The translations under genes were made by a program, and so were the position numbers. Of a DNA stretch of 64,000 nt, positions 23,661-35,243 are shown piece by piece. Source of the DNA: Synaphobranchus kaupii (Eukaryota; Chordata; Actinopteri; Anguilliformes; Synaphobranchidae); the NCBI GenBank assembly GCA_029718625.1, contig CM056380.1, positions 112,412,302-112,476,301 of the forward strand, read 5' to 3'. Every line of letters starts with the position of its first letter. The stretch's first letter is position 1. The notes beneath the pieces were generated by a model. It worked only from the letters and a program-made list of their open reading frames with translations, ran no database searches and had not been told where the DNA came from.

Positions 23661-25239
23661 CCGCCAACATAAATAACCAAGGCCTGCTCCGGCTGCCTTG
23701 ATAAAGCATGTCGTTTCCGCAGAGTACAAGTTACGTGGGTGAAAAGGGAAATTGAATTCCGGCTGACATATATTTTGACCGAAGTGAGAGATCATTGAGG
23801 GAACCTAATTCAAAGATGAGGAATTTAATTTAAGTGACATTTATTCTATTTAGGGGAACTCAGTACAAGACATACACTCGCTCTGGTATACGAGATAAGG
23901 GGACAGTAATTTGTGCCTGGGCACTGGAAAGGCATACGCATAATCCTATTGGTACACTTCCTCCTTACAGCGAACCACGGGAGATTTAAAGAGCTGGCGA
24001 CAGCGGTTATTTAATAAATTGATTTTGAAAACCTTTTCTTACCCGTGACAATTCTCATTTAATTGACTGTTAACTTCAATCAAGGCTTAGTCGGATTTAC
24101 ATGACTAAAAAAGCAGACCAAAACACTTAGGTAAATTAACCAGACAACAAGGCTTGTACTGGCATTTTAAGAAATTCTCATCAATTTGACGGAAATGATC
24201 CTAATTGAAATCCTGCAGATTGATCAGAAGCCTTATGGTGAGGCTTGGCCTCTCATCGATGGCATTCAGGTATTGAGCTCATTGGAGCACACGTAAGGGA
24301 CAATATGTTGGTTTATGAACAATACCAAATACAGTAATAAAATGCTCAGGCCAACACAGAACAGAATAATACAATTCAAGTTGTGCATTTCATTATTTTA
24401 GACGATTTTATGGGATTCATATTGACTGCCACCCTAAATTCTTAAATGACCTGCAATCATTTTCTCAGCCGTTCAAAAGCAGTGTGTGAGTAACAAACCA
24501 GGAAGAAATGTCAAAAACATTCAAACTTCTCTGGGATGGGAAGGGGGTAATAGGATGGGAAGGATAAAGGAACTACAAAGGTCACAGAACGTGTCGAGTA
24601 CCCCTAATTTAAGATGAAAGTCAGATCTAAAATAAGTTCAGCAAAGCCATTACGTAAACCAAGTCCATGCTACACCAGCTCCATGAACTTTTAATGAATT
24701 GCTCCACAAGACAATCTGCAAACTATGTCTATAGGGAAAAATACCTCATAAAATGTGCCATTGTCACAATGACAATTTACGATGTCATTGCTTTTGACAA
24801 AGGTGTCATAAACAGAAATGATTGCAGTGTTACTAATTTTAAATTTAACATTTAGGACAGGCTTCAATAACAGAGGGAATGACATGAATCATCTGAAACA
24901 ATGACTTAACCCTAATTACAATGACTCTGGAGACAAAAACGACTTAATGATGCAATTAATCCATATACGTATTAAAAGTGACAATTTTCTACAAGAACAG
25001 AAATAAACATTAACATTATTAAGCCAAATGCTATGAATGAGTGCATCCGTGTGCATATATACAGTCAATTACGGAATTATATGCACCTTTGATGAGTTAA
25101 AAAAAAAGGGCATGTATAAAATAAGCTAATAATTTTATTTGTCAAGGTGTCAAAATTATACACAGTAAAATGCCCAATGTTAATTAAACTCTGGCCATAG
25201 TGGACTCATGTAAACTCTCTAAGAGTTGATTTAACACTG
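23661..25239. other. single-copy AT-rich DNA, partly enhancer-like
   Basis: No element or exon. Between about 23990 and 24300 the sequence is complex and contains TTAATTGACTG, CTAATTGAAATCC and TCATCGATGG, giving the same non-coding texture as the candidate elements at 19.4 and 22.1 kb. Confidence 0.4.
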
Positions 25240-25880
25240 AATATTTCACGGTGTCGGGACCTCTGTTTCAGTACTTTGTGCACACCCCCCTTTGCAAATA
25301 ACACCACTGTGTCATTTTCTATAGCGGCTTATTATGAGAATGATGAACATATTGGAGAACAGATCTTCTCCAGATAATTATCCAGATAATTGCTTCACAC
25401 AGAATATTTCAAGAGACTTCAGATCCTTCAATCTGTGCTTGCGGACTGCAATTCAAACCACACATTTCAGATAAGGTCCAGGTCTGGAGACTGAGATGGC
25501 CATTGTCTCGCTAAAAGATCATTATTATCATTCCTGGAAGGGGGATACTGGTTCTTGCTGGATTTCATCACTGGATTGACCTCAACAAGAGCCCCAGAGG
25601 CAATGGATGCAATACAACCCCCTAACATCCAGGATTCACCCTATTTCACTGCAGGTATGATGTCCCTTGGCAACGTAAGCGTCTTTCTTTCAATGCCAAA
25701 CCAACCGCTGCTGTGTGTAGCCAAAAAGGTCTCATCTGGCCATAGCGCCTGGTTCCAATTGAAGTTGAAATGCTGAAGAGCATCCAAGGACAACTCAGCG
25801 AAAAACAATGATGACATCAAGCAGCCTACAAGGTGTAATTTAAGTATTTTTATCCAAAATGGTGGAAGTTCCAATACAAT
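25240..25880 (-). pseudogene. Tc1-like transposase remnant
   Basis: On the minus strand a frame includes ALWPDET (the Tc1 block around the second catalytic Asp), then a CIASIASGALVEVNPVMK stretch matching the transposase region after the metal-binding core. About 110 bp further on is WPSQSPDLDLI, the signature before the final catalytic Glu (usually WPSQSPDLNPIEN). Here that Glu codon is replaced by TGA. At least one other stop follows IIPAVK, and much of the DNA between the blocks is missing, so the copy is dead. The 3' flank GCAAAGGGGGGTGTGCAC is typical of the 3' end of fish Tc1 elements. Terminal inverted repeats were not found. Confidence 0.75.
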
Positions 25881-26305
25881 CTAAGTCTCACAGTATCACA
25901 AGCAAATACAGACGTGTACAGTGTATAAAACTTTTTACATAGTTGCTACCAAAAATGAAACATCATTACTGAATTGCTTGCAACCATTACTATTTAGATA
26001 TACTTGCATAGCTTGTATATTACATCCAGTTTGACACTGATGCAAAGGTTACAATAGTGGTTCACGGATTTAAAAAAAAAAAAAACAAGACAAAAAAAAA
26101 AAAAATAATAATCTCAATCAACAGAGAATTCAGTCCCTGTATACAACTTATTTGCAAACAAACAAACAACAAAAAACAACTAATTAGCAGCTCATGATAG
26201 AGTATTTTCAAAATTTACTGTTTTGTCAAAATGTTTTGGATGTTCCCTTTAAATCATTGCACTGGGACTCTTTCAAACTAAGTGTCAATAAAATGCTTTC
26301 TTTAA
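25881..26305. other. single-copy AT-rich DNA with poly-A
   Basis: An A-run interrupted by CAAG lies at 26071-26105. Nothing else recognisable. Confidence 0.55.
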
Positions 26306-26455
26306 CATACAATCTATTTATACAGCTGGATAGTTACTGAAGCAATTCAGGTTAAATACTTTGCTCAAGGGTACAATGGCAGTGCCCCTTCTGGGAATCG
26401 AATTACATCCCTAGACTTACAAGCCCAGTTCTCTAACCTTTACGCTACGCTGCCC
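26306..26455 (-). mobile_element. V-SINE, 3'-truncated
   Basis: On the minus strand: GGGCAGCGTAGCGTAAAGG (A-box side), a B-box-like ATTCGATTCCC, GCACTGCCATTGTACCC, TTGAGCAAAGTATTTAACC and TATCCAGCTGTATAAATAG. This matches the tRNA-derived head and body of the V-SINE at 39324. The conserved 3' core is missing, so the copy is truncated. Confidence 0.8.
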
Positions 26456-26588
26456 ACATGCAGTATTAAGGCCAGTGTGCTGTATGCCCGCTGCGCTTAA
26501 AGCCTTCTCCAGTCAACTGCCTGATGTCCTCAAAGTGACAGACATCAATAGCAATGTGACAGCGTTGCCTGTAACTACAGCCTCAGAG

Positions 26589-27517
26589 CACACTACATGC
26601 ACCTGCCTGACTGTGGGAAGGACTACATGCACCAGCCTGACTGTGGGAAGGACTACATGCACCTGCCTGACTGTGGGAAGGACTACATGTACCTGCCTGA
26701 CTGTGGGAAGGACCTACATGCACCTGCCTGACCGCAGGAAGAACTACATGCACCTGTCTGATTGTGAGAAGGACTACATGCACCTGCCTGACTGTGGGAA
26801 GGACTACATGCACCTGCCTGACCGCGGGAAGGACTACATGCACCTGCCTGACCGCGGGAAGGACTACATGCACCTGCCTGACTGTAGGAAGGACTACATG
26901 CACCTGCCTGGCTGTAGGAAGGACTACATGCACCTGCCTGACTGTAGGAAGGACTACATGCACCTGCCTGACCGCAGGAAGAACTACATGCACCTGCCTG
27001 ACTATAGGAAGGACTACATGCACCTGCCTGACTGCAGGAAGGACTACATGCACCTGCCTGACTGTGGGAAGGACCTACATGCACCTGCCTGACCGCAGGA
27101 AGGACTACATGCACCTGCCTGACCGCAGGAAGGACTACATGCACCTGCCTGACCGCAGGAAGGACTACATGCATCTGCCTGACCGCAGGAAGGACTACAT
27201 GCACCTGCCTGACCGCAGGAAGGACTACATGCACCTGCCTGACCGCAGGAAGGACTACATGCACCTGCCTGACCGCAGGAAGGACTACATGCACCTGCCT
27301 GACCGCAGGAAGGACTACATGCACTTGCCTGACCGCAGGAAGGACTACATGCACCTGCCTGACCGCAGGAAGGACTACATGCACCTGCCTGACCGCAGGA
27401 AGGACTACATGCACTTGCCTGACCGCAGGAAGGACTACATGCACCTGCCTGACCGCAGGAAGGACTACATGCACCTGCCTGACCGCAGGAAGGACTACAT
27501 GCACTTGCCTGACCGCG
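26589..27517. repeat. 30-bp minisatellite, about 31 copies
   Basis: The unit is about 30 bp, with GGAAGGACTACATGCACC followed by TGCCTGACCGCA. Two units carry one extra base (near 26711 and 27072) and shift the frame. The first half is heterogeneous (CTGTGG, CTGTAG, CCGCGG, CTATAG). The second half, from about 27080, is nearly uniform (CCGCAGG), with a CACTTG variant at three units exactly 90 bp apart. Long frames on both strands follow from the multiple-of-three period. Confidence 0.95.
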
Positions 27518-27890
27518 AGACGGGCTGCCCGGCTCCTTCCCCCCGCAGAAATAAAGCGGTAACAGTTATTACCAGCTCCCTGGCCTGATAAGTGGACTGA
27601 GCCGTTTCCCACTCCCCGGGTTATTATATTAGTTTTGCCGCGGCTCCTGAAGCCCACTGTAAGTCGCCACCTCTTGGCGCGCGTCCCCGTGACGCTGATT
27701 GGACGTGGCACTGTGACAGAAAGCAGGGTGCGGGGACGGAAATAAAAGAACAAAGGATCAAAACATGGGCGACGGTCCCGCCGCGCGGGACGTGCCCATC
27801 AACACCTGTCTCTCTGTGAGCCGGGAGCCTGTCGTCACGGTGACGGGATCTTCGCCTGACCGCGGGATATCAATATTCCGCCTTTAATCC
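27518..27890. promoter_or_regulatory. CpG-rich patch with CTCF-like motif
   Basis: CpG-dense sequence (CTTGGCGCGCGTCCCCG, CCCGCCGCGCGGGACG) with one CCAAT (as ATTGG at 27697). A minus-strand CTCF-like match CCAAGAGGTGGCGAC lies at 27663-27677. GTCGTCACGGTGACGG at 27832 is nearly self-complementary. No exon identified; possible promoter or insulator. Confidence 0.3.
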
Positions 27891-28599
27891 GTTAGGATGG
27901 CTTTTTGTCCCAACTGTAAGCTGTGCTCTCAAATCTTAAGTTAAGACTTGGATTGAGCACCCTCATATATTTGGCTTCCTTCTCTTGTGGGTCTGATCTG
28001 CAGGACTTAAAATTCTAAGACTTAAGAACGTGTTATTGATTTCACAGTCCTGTTGTAAACTGTGCACATGTTATATTAAGTCGCATACTCACACAGCTCC
28101 AGCCAAAACCTTATTAACACCAAATTTTCAGAAGAACACGTGTAACTGAGTGGATTATAGGATTTATTTACAGGATTCCATAGTATCCGTGTGACCTCCA
28201 CAATGCACAACATTTCTGACAATCATAAATTCATAACAGCAGTGTAATTGGCACCTGGCAGATTACATTATTGACCTGGAGTTCGATTCCTACTCCACAT
28301 TTAAATCTCAACTTATGACCCTAGCGCTGGGCCCTGCTCTGACCTCAGAGACCCTTTTCATTTTGTATTCTCCATAATTACACTTATGTGCAGAGGACTG
28401 GATCAAATACAGCTGACGCGTGCACTGCCTTAACAATGGATTTACAATGAACCGTGGCATCTTGACACCAGGCAAATCAGTCAATAGAGGTATGCGTAGA
28501 TACAGAACACTAGCAGACCTAATTAAGAGGTACATATTCTTCCGGACTGGAATTAGTATTAAAACTAAGTTGGCTTCATGAGATAAGGTTGAAAAAGCT
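27891..28599. other. single-copy DNA
   Basis: Nothing recognisable apart from an isolated B-box-like GAGTTCGATTCCTACTCC at 28269 with no cloverleaf around it. Confidence 0.5.
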
Positions 28600-28790
28600 G
28601 TTGTTGTTCATTTTAATTTAATATTTTTAAATATTTGACAGGGACAATACAGACTAATAACACGTCAGTAAATGTGCCAGGGGGGCTAACATCTACATGT
28701 CTGTAGAGTGTGGGAGGAAAGCGGAGTGCCCACGCGTGCACGGGGAGAACATGCTAACTCCACACGGAGAGGATTTTTCCTTTACAAGCA
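28600..28790. mobile_element. dispersed fish repeat fragments
   Basis: GACAGGGACAATACAG with GTAAATGTGCCAGG, then TGTGGGAGGAAAGCGGAG and ACGGGGAGAACATGC followed by TCCACACGG, are phrases I associate with common dispersed repeats of fish genomes. Two fragments appear joined. The class is not assigned. Confidence 0.45.
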
Positions 28791-29372
28791 CAGCTTGAGA
28801 AGGGGGGGAAACACCGTCATATATCACATTTACAGGCATTTGTTGGACTTTCAATTACTGTAATTTCATTCCTGTAGGGATGGTGTGCATTGGTGTGTGC
28901 ACGCTGGTTTATATTCTGTACACACCAGTACTGGTTCACTCCTATACCAGACCACAGCAACACATTTCCATAAAGGACACCCTACACGTGGAGCCTGCAG
29001 CTATAGCTAATAGTTTTGTCCCAAAGTTAAATTCATTAAACGACTGGGCTGATTAATTAATTGATTGAGAGCGGAGGTTGGTCAAGCAGTCCTGAACCCT
29101 GAACCCTGAACCCGATTCAGCCTCCTTTCGGCACCGTGGATACGACCCCCGACGACGGAATATTCTCCGGGTGAAACAGTCCAAAGACAGCGCTGAACAT
29201 TTTGCCTGTTTACCAGTGAAATTGTTTGTCATCCGAAATTTGCCCTTAATTAGCAAGTCCCCACAGCTCTCTGGAGACGGAGGTGAGGGAGAAGCCCGTT
29301 ACCAAACGGCCATCAGCTCAGTGAAGCAGCCCCCATTCATTTCAGGGGGGGTTGGGTGGGGCAACTGGGGGG
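28791..29372. other. single-copy DNA
   Basis: Contains CCTGAAC repeated three times at 29090-29112, which is not a telomere motif. Otherwise nothing recognisable. Confidence 0.55.
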
Positions 29373-29908
29373 CAGTACAATTACTGCCCCAACACATTAG
29401 TGCACAATTACTGCCCCAACACATTAGTGCACAATTACTGCCCCAACACATTAGCGCACAATTACTGCCCCAACACATTAGCGCACAATTATTGCCCCAA
29501 CACATTAGCGCACAATTATTGCCCCAACACATTAGCCCACAATTACTGCCCCAACACATTAGCGCACAATTATTGCCCCAACACATTAGTGCACAATTAC
29601 TGCCCCAACACATTAGTGCACAATTACTGTCCCAACACATTAGTGCACAATTACTGCCCCAACACATTAGTGCACAATTACTGCCCCAACACATTAGCGC
29701 ACAATTACTGCCCCAACACATTAGTGCACAATTACTGCCCCAACATATTAGTGCACAATTACTGCCCCAACACATTAGCACACAATTACTGCCCCAACAC
29801 ATTAGTGCACAATTACTGCCCCAACGCATTAGTGCACAATTACTGCCCCAACGCATTAGTGCACAATTACTGCCCCCAACACATTAGCGTACAATTACTG
29901 CCCCAACC
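29373..29908. repeat. 27-bp minisatellite, about 20 copies
   Basis: The unit is ACAATTACTGCCCCAACAC followed by ATTAGTGC. Variants are ATTGCC, TTAGCGC, TTAGCCC and CATATTAG. All copies are 27 bp except a near-terminal one with an extra C (about 29873). Both strands have artefactual long frames of nine-residue repeats. Confidence 0.95.
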
Positions 29909-31319
29909 TCCAGCCACCTTCCCACCAAGCCTAGCTCTGTCTTGCCTTTGCACGGAAGATGTCCAGTACCTGATCAGCTGTCACCTCAATGTCCTCCACG
30001 CGCTCCAACAGAACTGTCAATCAACTGAGTCTGACCTCTGTCACTCGAGAGCGACTTTCACTTAATCCGGTTCAGCCTTGAAAATGTTTTTTTTTTTTCT
30101 CTGGGCTGTAGTGACAGAAATCATTGAAAGAAGCAAAGAAGTTTAGACTGCAATTTTTATCATGGGGGAGGGGGGGTTCAAACTCAACCCCCACAAAGCT
30201 ACGTCACGTGTCCCTTGACCATCCTCCGCCGGTCACGCATCTCTGACAGGTAGAGTAATAACAGTCATACATCACTGCCCTCTAAAGTCCAGCCACCCAA
30301 ATCTTTACTCGCCACAGACCCCCCGAGACTCAATTACTTTATTGACATGTAATCTTCATAAAGGGAGAAATATTGCGCATGTAGGGTCACTTGGTTATGA
30401 AGACATATTATCTGCATGAGCTTTGTGGGGCTAAGTCCTGACAAAGCTAATTATCCCGGCGCACGCTACAGAGCTGGGAGTGTGTCACGCGCTTGCCCAC
30501 GCAGTCGCATTCTCAGCTGAAGCACAAAGGAGGTAGAAGAAGACCATAAAAGAAATAAGCACTAGGTGCTGTCTCAGGCCACGGCATTCAGTGGCGTCAA
30601 ACACGATTGGCTCTGCGTGTAACTATGCCGTTACTCCTCTTTTATATGCATCTCAGGGCCTTTAACGCTCAAAGGAATAGAACAGAATACCTTTTTTTAT
30701 GCAGAGGATAAAAGTTGTTCTTTTTCCTTGACCTCAGAAAAATAGTTTTCTGCTTGAAGCTAAAGCACGAACGTGATGAAATTTGCGCTCAATTCCACTT
30801 AAGGCTTATCGCCGCACGGCCGCTTGGACACCTCCGTTGCCAGAATGCGTGGAATTGTGGGAAAGCTGCTGTCTCCAAAAGGCCCTCTTACGATCTTCAC
30901 TCATCAGTCCTGAGCCAAAACGGCAGAATTTAGTGCATTGTTTTGTTCAGTTTTTGTTCTGCTTTTATAACGGTCCAAAATGTGCCGATGGTGAGTCACA
31001 GTGGAAATAAAATATCTGGACTAATTCCATTTTGTTTCATTCAGTCTATAACTCACAAGCATGAAAGGACTATGGAACTTAGTGGAAGGATAGCAGAGAG
31101 TTATTTCCTTCTGAACAAAATGACAAAATCATACCACGGCACATCTGTGTTCGTTTCACTTTAATTTAGCTATATTTTCTTATTATATCCCCTCGGCTCT
31201 GCACCAATCATGTTAGCACACAAGGAGCTGATGGGAAGTCTCAATCGCCAAACCGACTGTGATTTTCACCAATTTGCATGCACTGTGAAAAAAAAGAAGT
31301 ATATTTATGAGCAATATAC
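29909..31319. other. single-copy DNA
   Basis: No exon or element. A T-run lies at 30087-30098. The stretch 30760-30940 is complex and may be regulatory, but no specific motif array stands out. Confidence 0.5.
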
Positions 31320-31795
31320 CATACAATTTCACGTTACTTTATATACGTTTTATACATCTTTCTTAAAAAAAGGTCAGGTGACCTTAGAATGACACTTAGT
31401 GGCAGTTATTTAATTTTTGATTTGTTATTTTATGGCTAACACACGTTAGGATGAAAAAAGTCCATTTGTTTTTTTTTAACGGTCTGTGAGTGTGATTTTA
31501 CAACAGTGACTGTATTTGTACAAGGCAATACCAATAAAAAAATATATATTCAAACACACACTACAAAAAAGCCATAGAATTTCACGTTACTTAGCATGCA
31601 TTTGACATTTTTATTAAAACATTTTAAAATTGCAGTTATTAGCAAATATTTAATTTTTGTCCCATTATTTTATGGTTAACACACTTCATGCCAAAAAACA
31701 GAAATAGTCAAGAAATAGTCCGTGAGTGTGATTTATGCAGTGACTATATTTATACAAGGCAATACCAATAAAAAATATATTCAGGCCAGTGGTTA
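31320..31795. repeat. diverged tandem duplication of about 240-250 bp
   Basis: TTTCACGTTACTT starts both copies (about 31327 and 31578). Both then contain ATTTAATTTTTG, TTATTTTATGG followed by TAACACAC, TGAGTGTGATTT and AAGGCAATACCAATAAAAAA in the same order. The spacing shrinks from about 251 to 236 bp because of small indels. No repeat family was recognised in the unit. Confidence 0.8.
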
Positions 31796-34700
31796 GCTTA
31801 ATCTGAATGGTCTCAAATGGAAAGACATTTTTGTTACCTTGTGAGGTGACCCTACTTGTAGTCCTGCATTTTAGCACTGACTTACTTTCTTGTGGAGATT
31901 TTGGTCTTTGGAAATACCCCCTTACGGCTGATTCCCACTGAGCTCTTAGTTTTCAAGCAAAGTAAAGACTCTTTGCACTTCCCACCGGCGGTAATGTTTA
32001 GAATTTAAACAGCCAGATTAAAGCCGCTTATTGACTTGCAGAGGTTTAAATGCTTTCTTTTAATGCTTCGGAAAACACTTGTGAAAGAATCCCCGTTCCG
32101 CACAATGCTGGGATCAGCCGACACTATGGGAGAGCCATTTTACCACTTCAGAGATGAACTGAAAATAATATTTGTGTGGTACAAGTGAAAACGATGGAAG
32201 CATAAAGTGTGATATGTTTAATATAAAATAACTAAGTGTGCATACGTATTTTTATATTTCTCAGACAGTTGGCCCTCTATGTATTTCTCCACTCTATTCA
32301 GACATAGGGAAAGCATTACAGACAGACTCAGGGTCACAGTTCAGGAAGAGGTAGGGAATCTAAGCCCTGGTCATAGAGGTGCCTTCGTATATGGGTTGAG
32401 TCAGCCGACCTACGAACTGCATGACACGGTCTTCCCAAATAAGTATGTTTGAAATAATCCAAACATTTTTTAAAAACAAAAAATATTTATTTGAGGCCGG
32501 CACACTAAAGAATTAATGTAATTCAATTATTTCAAATTCCAAAAAAATTGTATACGTCCAGTCTTTACTTGAACTTTCGAAAACAGTAAGGATATGATGA
32601 GATTTGTTTCATATGCGATCAACTATCTCATCATTCATAAGGGCCTCTGTCGACTTGACAGTGCACATGTTTATGATGTCATTTTTCATTTTGTAATGAC
32701 AGAAAATAGAAGAAAAGTCCCGTAACATGAAAACCATTCAAGCAATAAAAACAAGCCTGACCCAAAAACTTGCTTTTTTAAAACTGCTTTTTTTCCCCCT
32801 TGGTTTGTGATATTTTATTGAAAGAGTAAGGACATAATCATATGCTGGCACATTGTATCCATCATTTCATAAATACTCTCACTAAGTCCCCATCATTTCC
32901 CTTTAAGTGCATATATGTACAAGAAATCGACCCAAGGCCACCTTCTGGAAGCCGATTTTCTCAAGTGGCTTAGCGATCTTAAAACTCACAGATGAACTGT
33001 CCAGTTAAATTTTACTCAATGTGTTGTTTCCAGTGAAAATAGGAAAAACTTGTATAAAAATGATTGCAACCTGGAAACAGTCAAATTGGCCTGACCCGTA
33101 CAATTCAGTCAACCGACTCACCTTTCAGCGACATAACATGTCACAAATGATCAGCCAATCAAATTCCGACAGTGAAATTAACTTGTCCAGTTGCATTAAA
33201 ATGATGGCAGCCCTGTTCCCTCTGCTTAACATAACTAAAGGGACAAGTCTTCGCCTTTGTGACAGATTAAAAGGTTGGTTCGGGTTGTGCCATTTTAAGT
33301 GCCTTTATTTGCCATGTTGTAGTGTCACTGAAATATGTTAAATGGCTTGTTATTGCTTTGAATCTCAATAGCTTTCATTACAGCTGAGACATTGAGTTTA
33401 TTGGACTGTCTACTCTGTGGAATTTGTTCTGATTATTCATAATATATCAACAATAATTTTTATTTTTTTACTTATTAAGACGCTACTACTTTAAAGAGGA
33501 AGCACTGTCTTTATAAACACAAATTTAATGGAAGAAGAAATAGCATTAATATGCCATACAAGTGCATTTAAATTGAGAAATCAGGCTCTTTGTGTTGTAT
33601 AAGCTGGATTTTCAGAAAACCATATTGAATAGGGGCTGTCCATTTCAGCCAACACCAACAAAACCAACAAGCAACATCATCTTTAATTTAATTTGCAAGC
33701 ACACAGATTATTATTATCTTTTATCATCAAACAAATATGAGATGTATGTAGTATTGTTATTTGTGGCCATGGTAGCGAACACACCGATAGCTATAGTTTT
33801 TATATGTATGCTTTCTGCAGTTCTGTCCTGTGACAGTAAATCCTAATTTGGCAAAATCACAGACAGGGAATTTGCTAAATGAAAAGTCGGAGATGATAAG
33901 TGATAACAGGAACATTAAATGGCTTTGGCGTGGTTCGACATGGCTTCTCCTCATACAGTAAGAGACCCAAACATGTTATATTCTTCAATTCTTGGCATTT
34001 TTGCAAGCGTTTCTTTGATGTGTATTAATACTATTTTTGTTTTGATAAGCATTTCCAAAACGTCTGACAAATTCTACAGTAATTGAACCGCAGTCACTTA
34101 ACAGTGGTGTAGAGTTTCCCTTTAGAATGACTCGCCAGGCCATTCAGCATCTGCCAGGCCATTAATATTTCTGAATTTCTAGGGGCTTTAGACAGAGACT
34201 CCTTACAAAAGCTGAACCATTTGTTACAAACTAAGTGGACAGAGGATCCTCCCAGGACCCCGCATCGATCCCACTGTAAAAATACCCAAACCATCTGGCC
34301 GCCTGTCGTACAATAAATCTAAATGATGAATGGCTGAGTTTCGAAACTCGAAAGAAACACAGACCCTGCGTCGAGTTCTGGAACAACTAGAAACAGCCTC
34401 AAAATTCTAGCCAGCATCTCAGATGTCCTGATCTGAGGTAACAAATCATATTATTTCTGTGAATTATGGTTCGTCTCCATTATGCATTAACTTTAAAGGC
34501 GATTATCGCATGCACACCGGGGGTGTATTTCTATAAGCCATTCCCTGTGAGCTTCCAGTGATGTGCATATGACGACTGGGCCAAAATCCATAGCACTGCA
34601 AATACACTAATGCTTATTTTGGAGAAGTGGGTTGGACCTGCGTGAAAGGATTCGTGTCCAATTCCGTCACCTTGATGTAGCTTCCCTTGACAAGGGCCCA

Positions 34701-35176
34701 GAGCATAATTTAACACACACAGCTGGTGTGTTTAGGATTTTACAAATTGATCTAAAAGTTTCTATTCCAGCTGGCCACTGGAATCTTCTTCTATAAAAAG
34801 TATTGTATTAAGTCAAAAATATAGACTTAAGCATATTTAGACAAGCTTTTTCCTAGAATGTCCAAAAAATATTTTCTCTCTCTCTGAACTGCAGTATACG
34901 TCTGCAAGTTATGGATGGATTCCAGTGATATTTGGGAGAAATGGCTCCCATAGACCAGGAAGTACTTTGATCATTCAGGATTTATTTTAGAGCTGCTACG
35001 ACAATTCATAAGGATGAGAAATCGATTGGTGCCAAATCTATGCTTCCATTGTTAAAATATAGCAATACACATGCTGGTACACATGCCTTATCTGGATAAA
35101 TAAAGGTACTAACTTTCACAGAGAAACTGTGGGAACTGATGTGACACGCTAAATTGGTTAAATTCATATGCATATT
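31796..35176. other. single-copy AT-rich DNA
   Basis: No element, array or exon recognised. Small frames (up to 106 codons at 33021-33341) lack protein-like composition. Confidence 0.5.
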
Positions 35177-35243
35177 CCACACACACAAACACAAACGCAC
35201 GCACGCACACACGCACGCACGCACGCACGCACGCACGCACACA
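35177..35243. repeat. (CA)n/(CGCA)n microsatellite
   Basis: CACAAACACAAACGCACGCACG followed by nine or more ACGC tetramers, similar to the tract at 5545. The minus-strand frame rich in Cys, Val and Arg is an artefact. Confidence 0.95.

Noticed and set aside
26589..27753. Frames of 205-356 codons, including a zinc-finger-like CGKDY repeat
   Set aside because: The period is 30 bp, so frames stay open by chance. There is no Cys2His2 spacing, and 31-bp units shift the frame.
28255..28295. tRNA B-box-like GAGTTCGATTCC
   Set aside because: No A box or cloverleaf upstream.
29088..29113. CCTGAAC x3 as a possible telomere-like repeat
   Set aside because: The vertebrate telomere unit is CCCTAA; this is a trivial triplication.
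29171..30065. Frames of 185-238 codons with nine-residue repeats
   Set aside because: Artefact of the 27-bp minisatellite; open on both strands at once.
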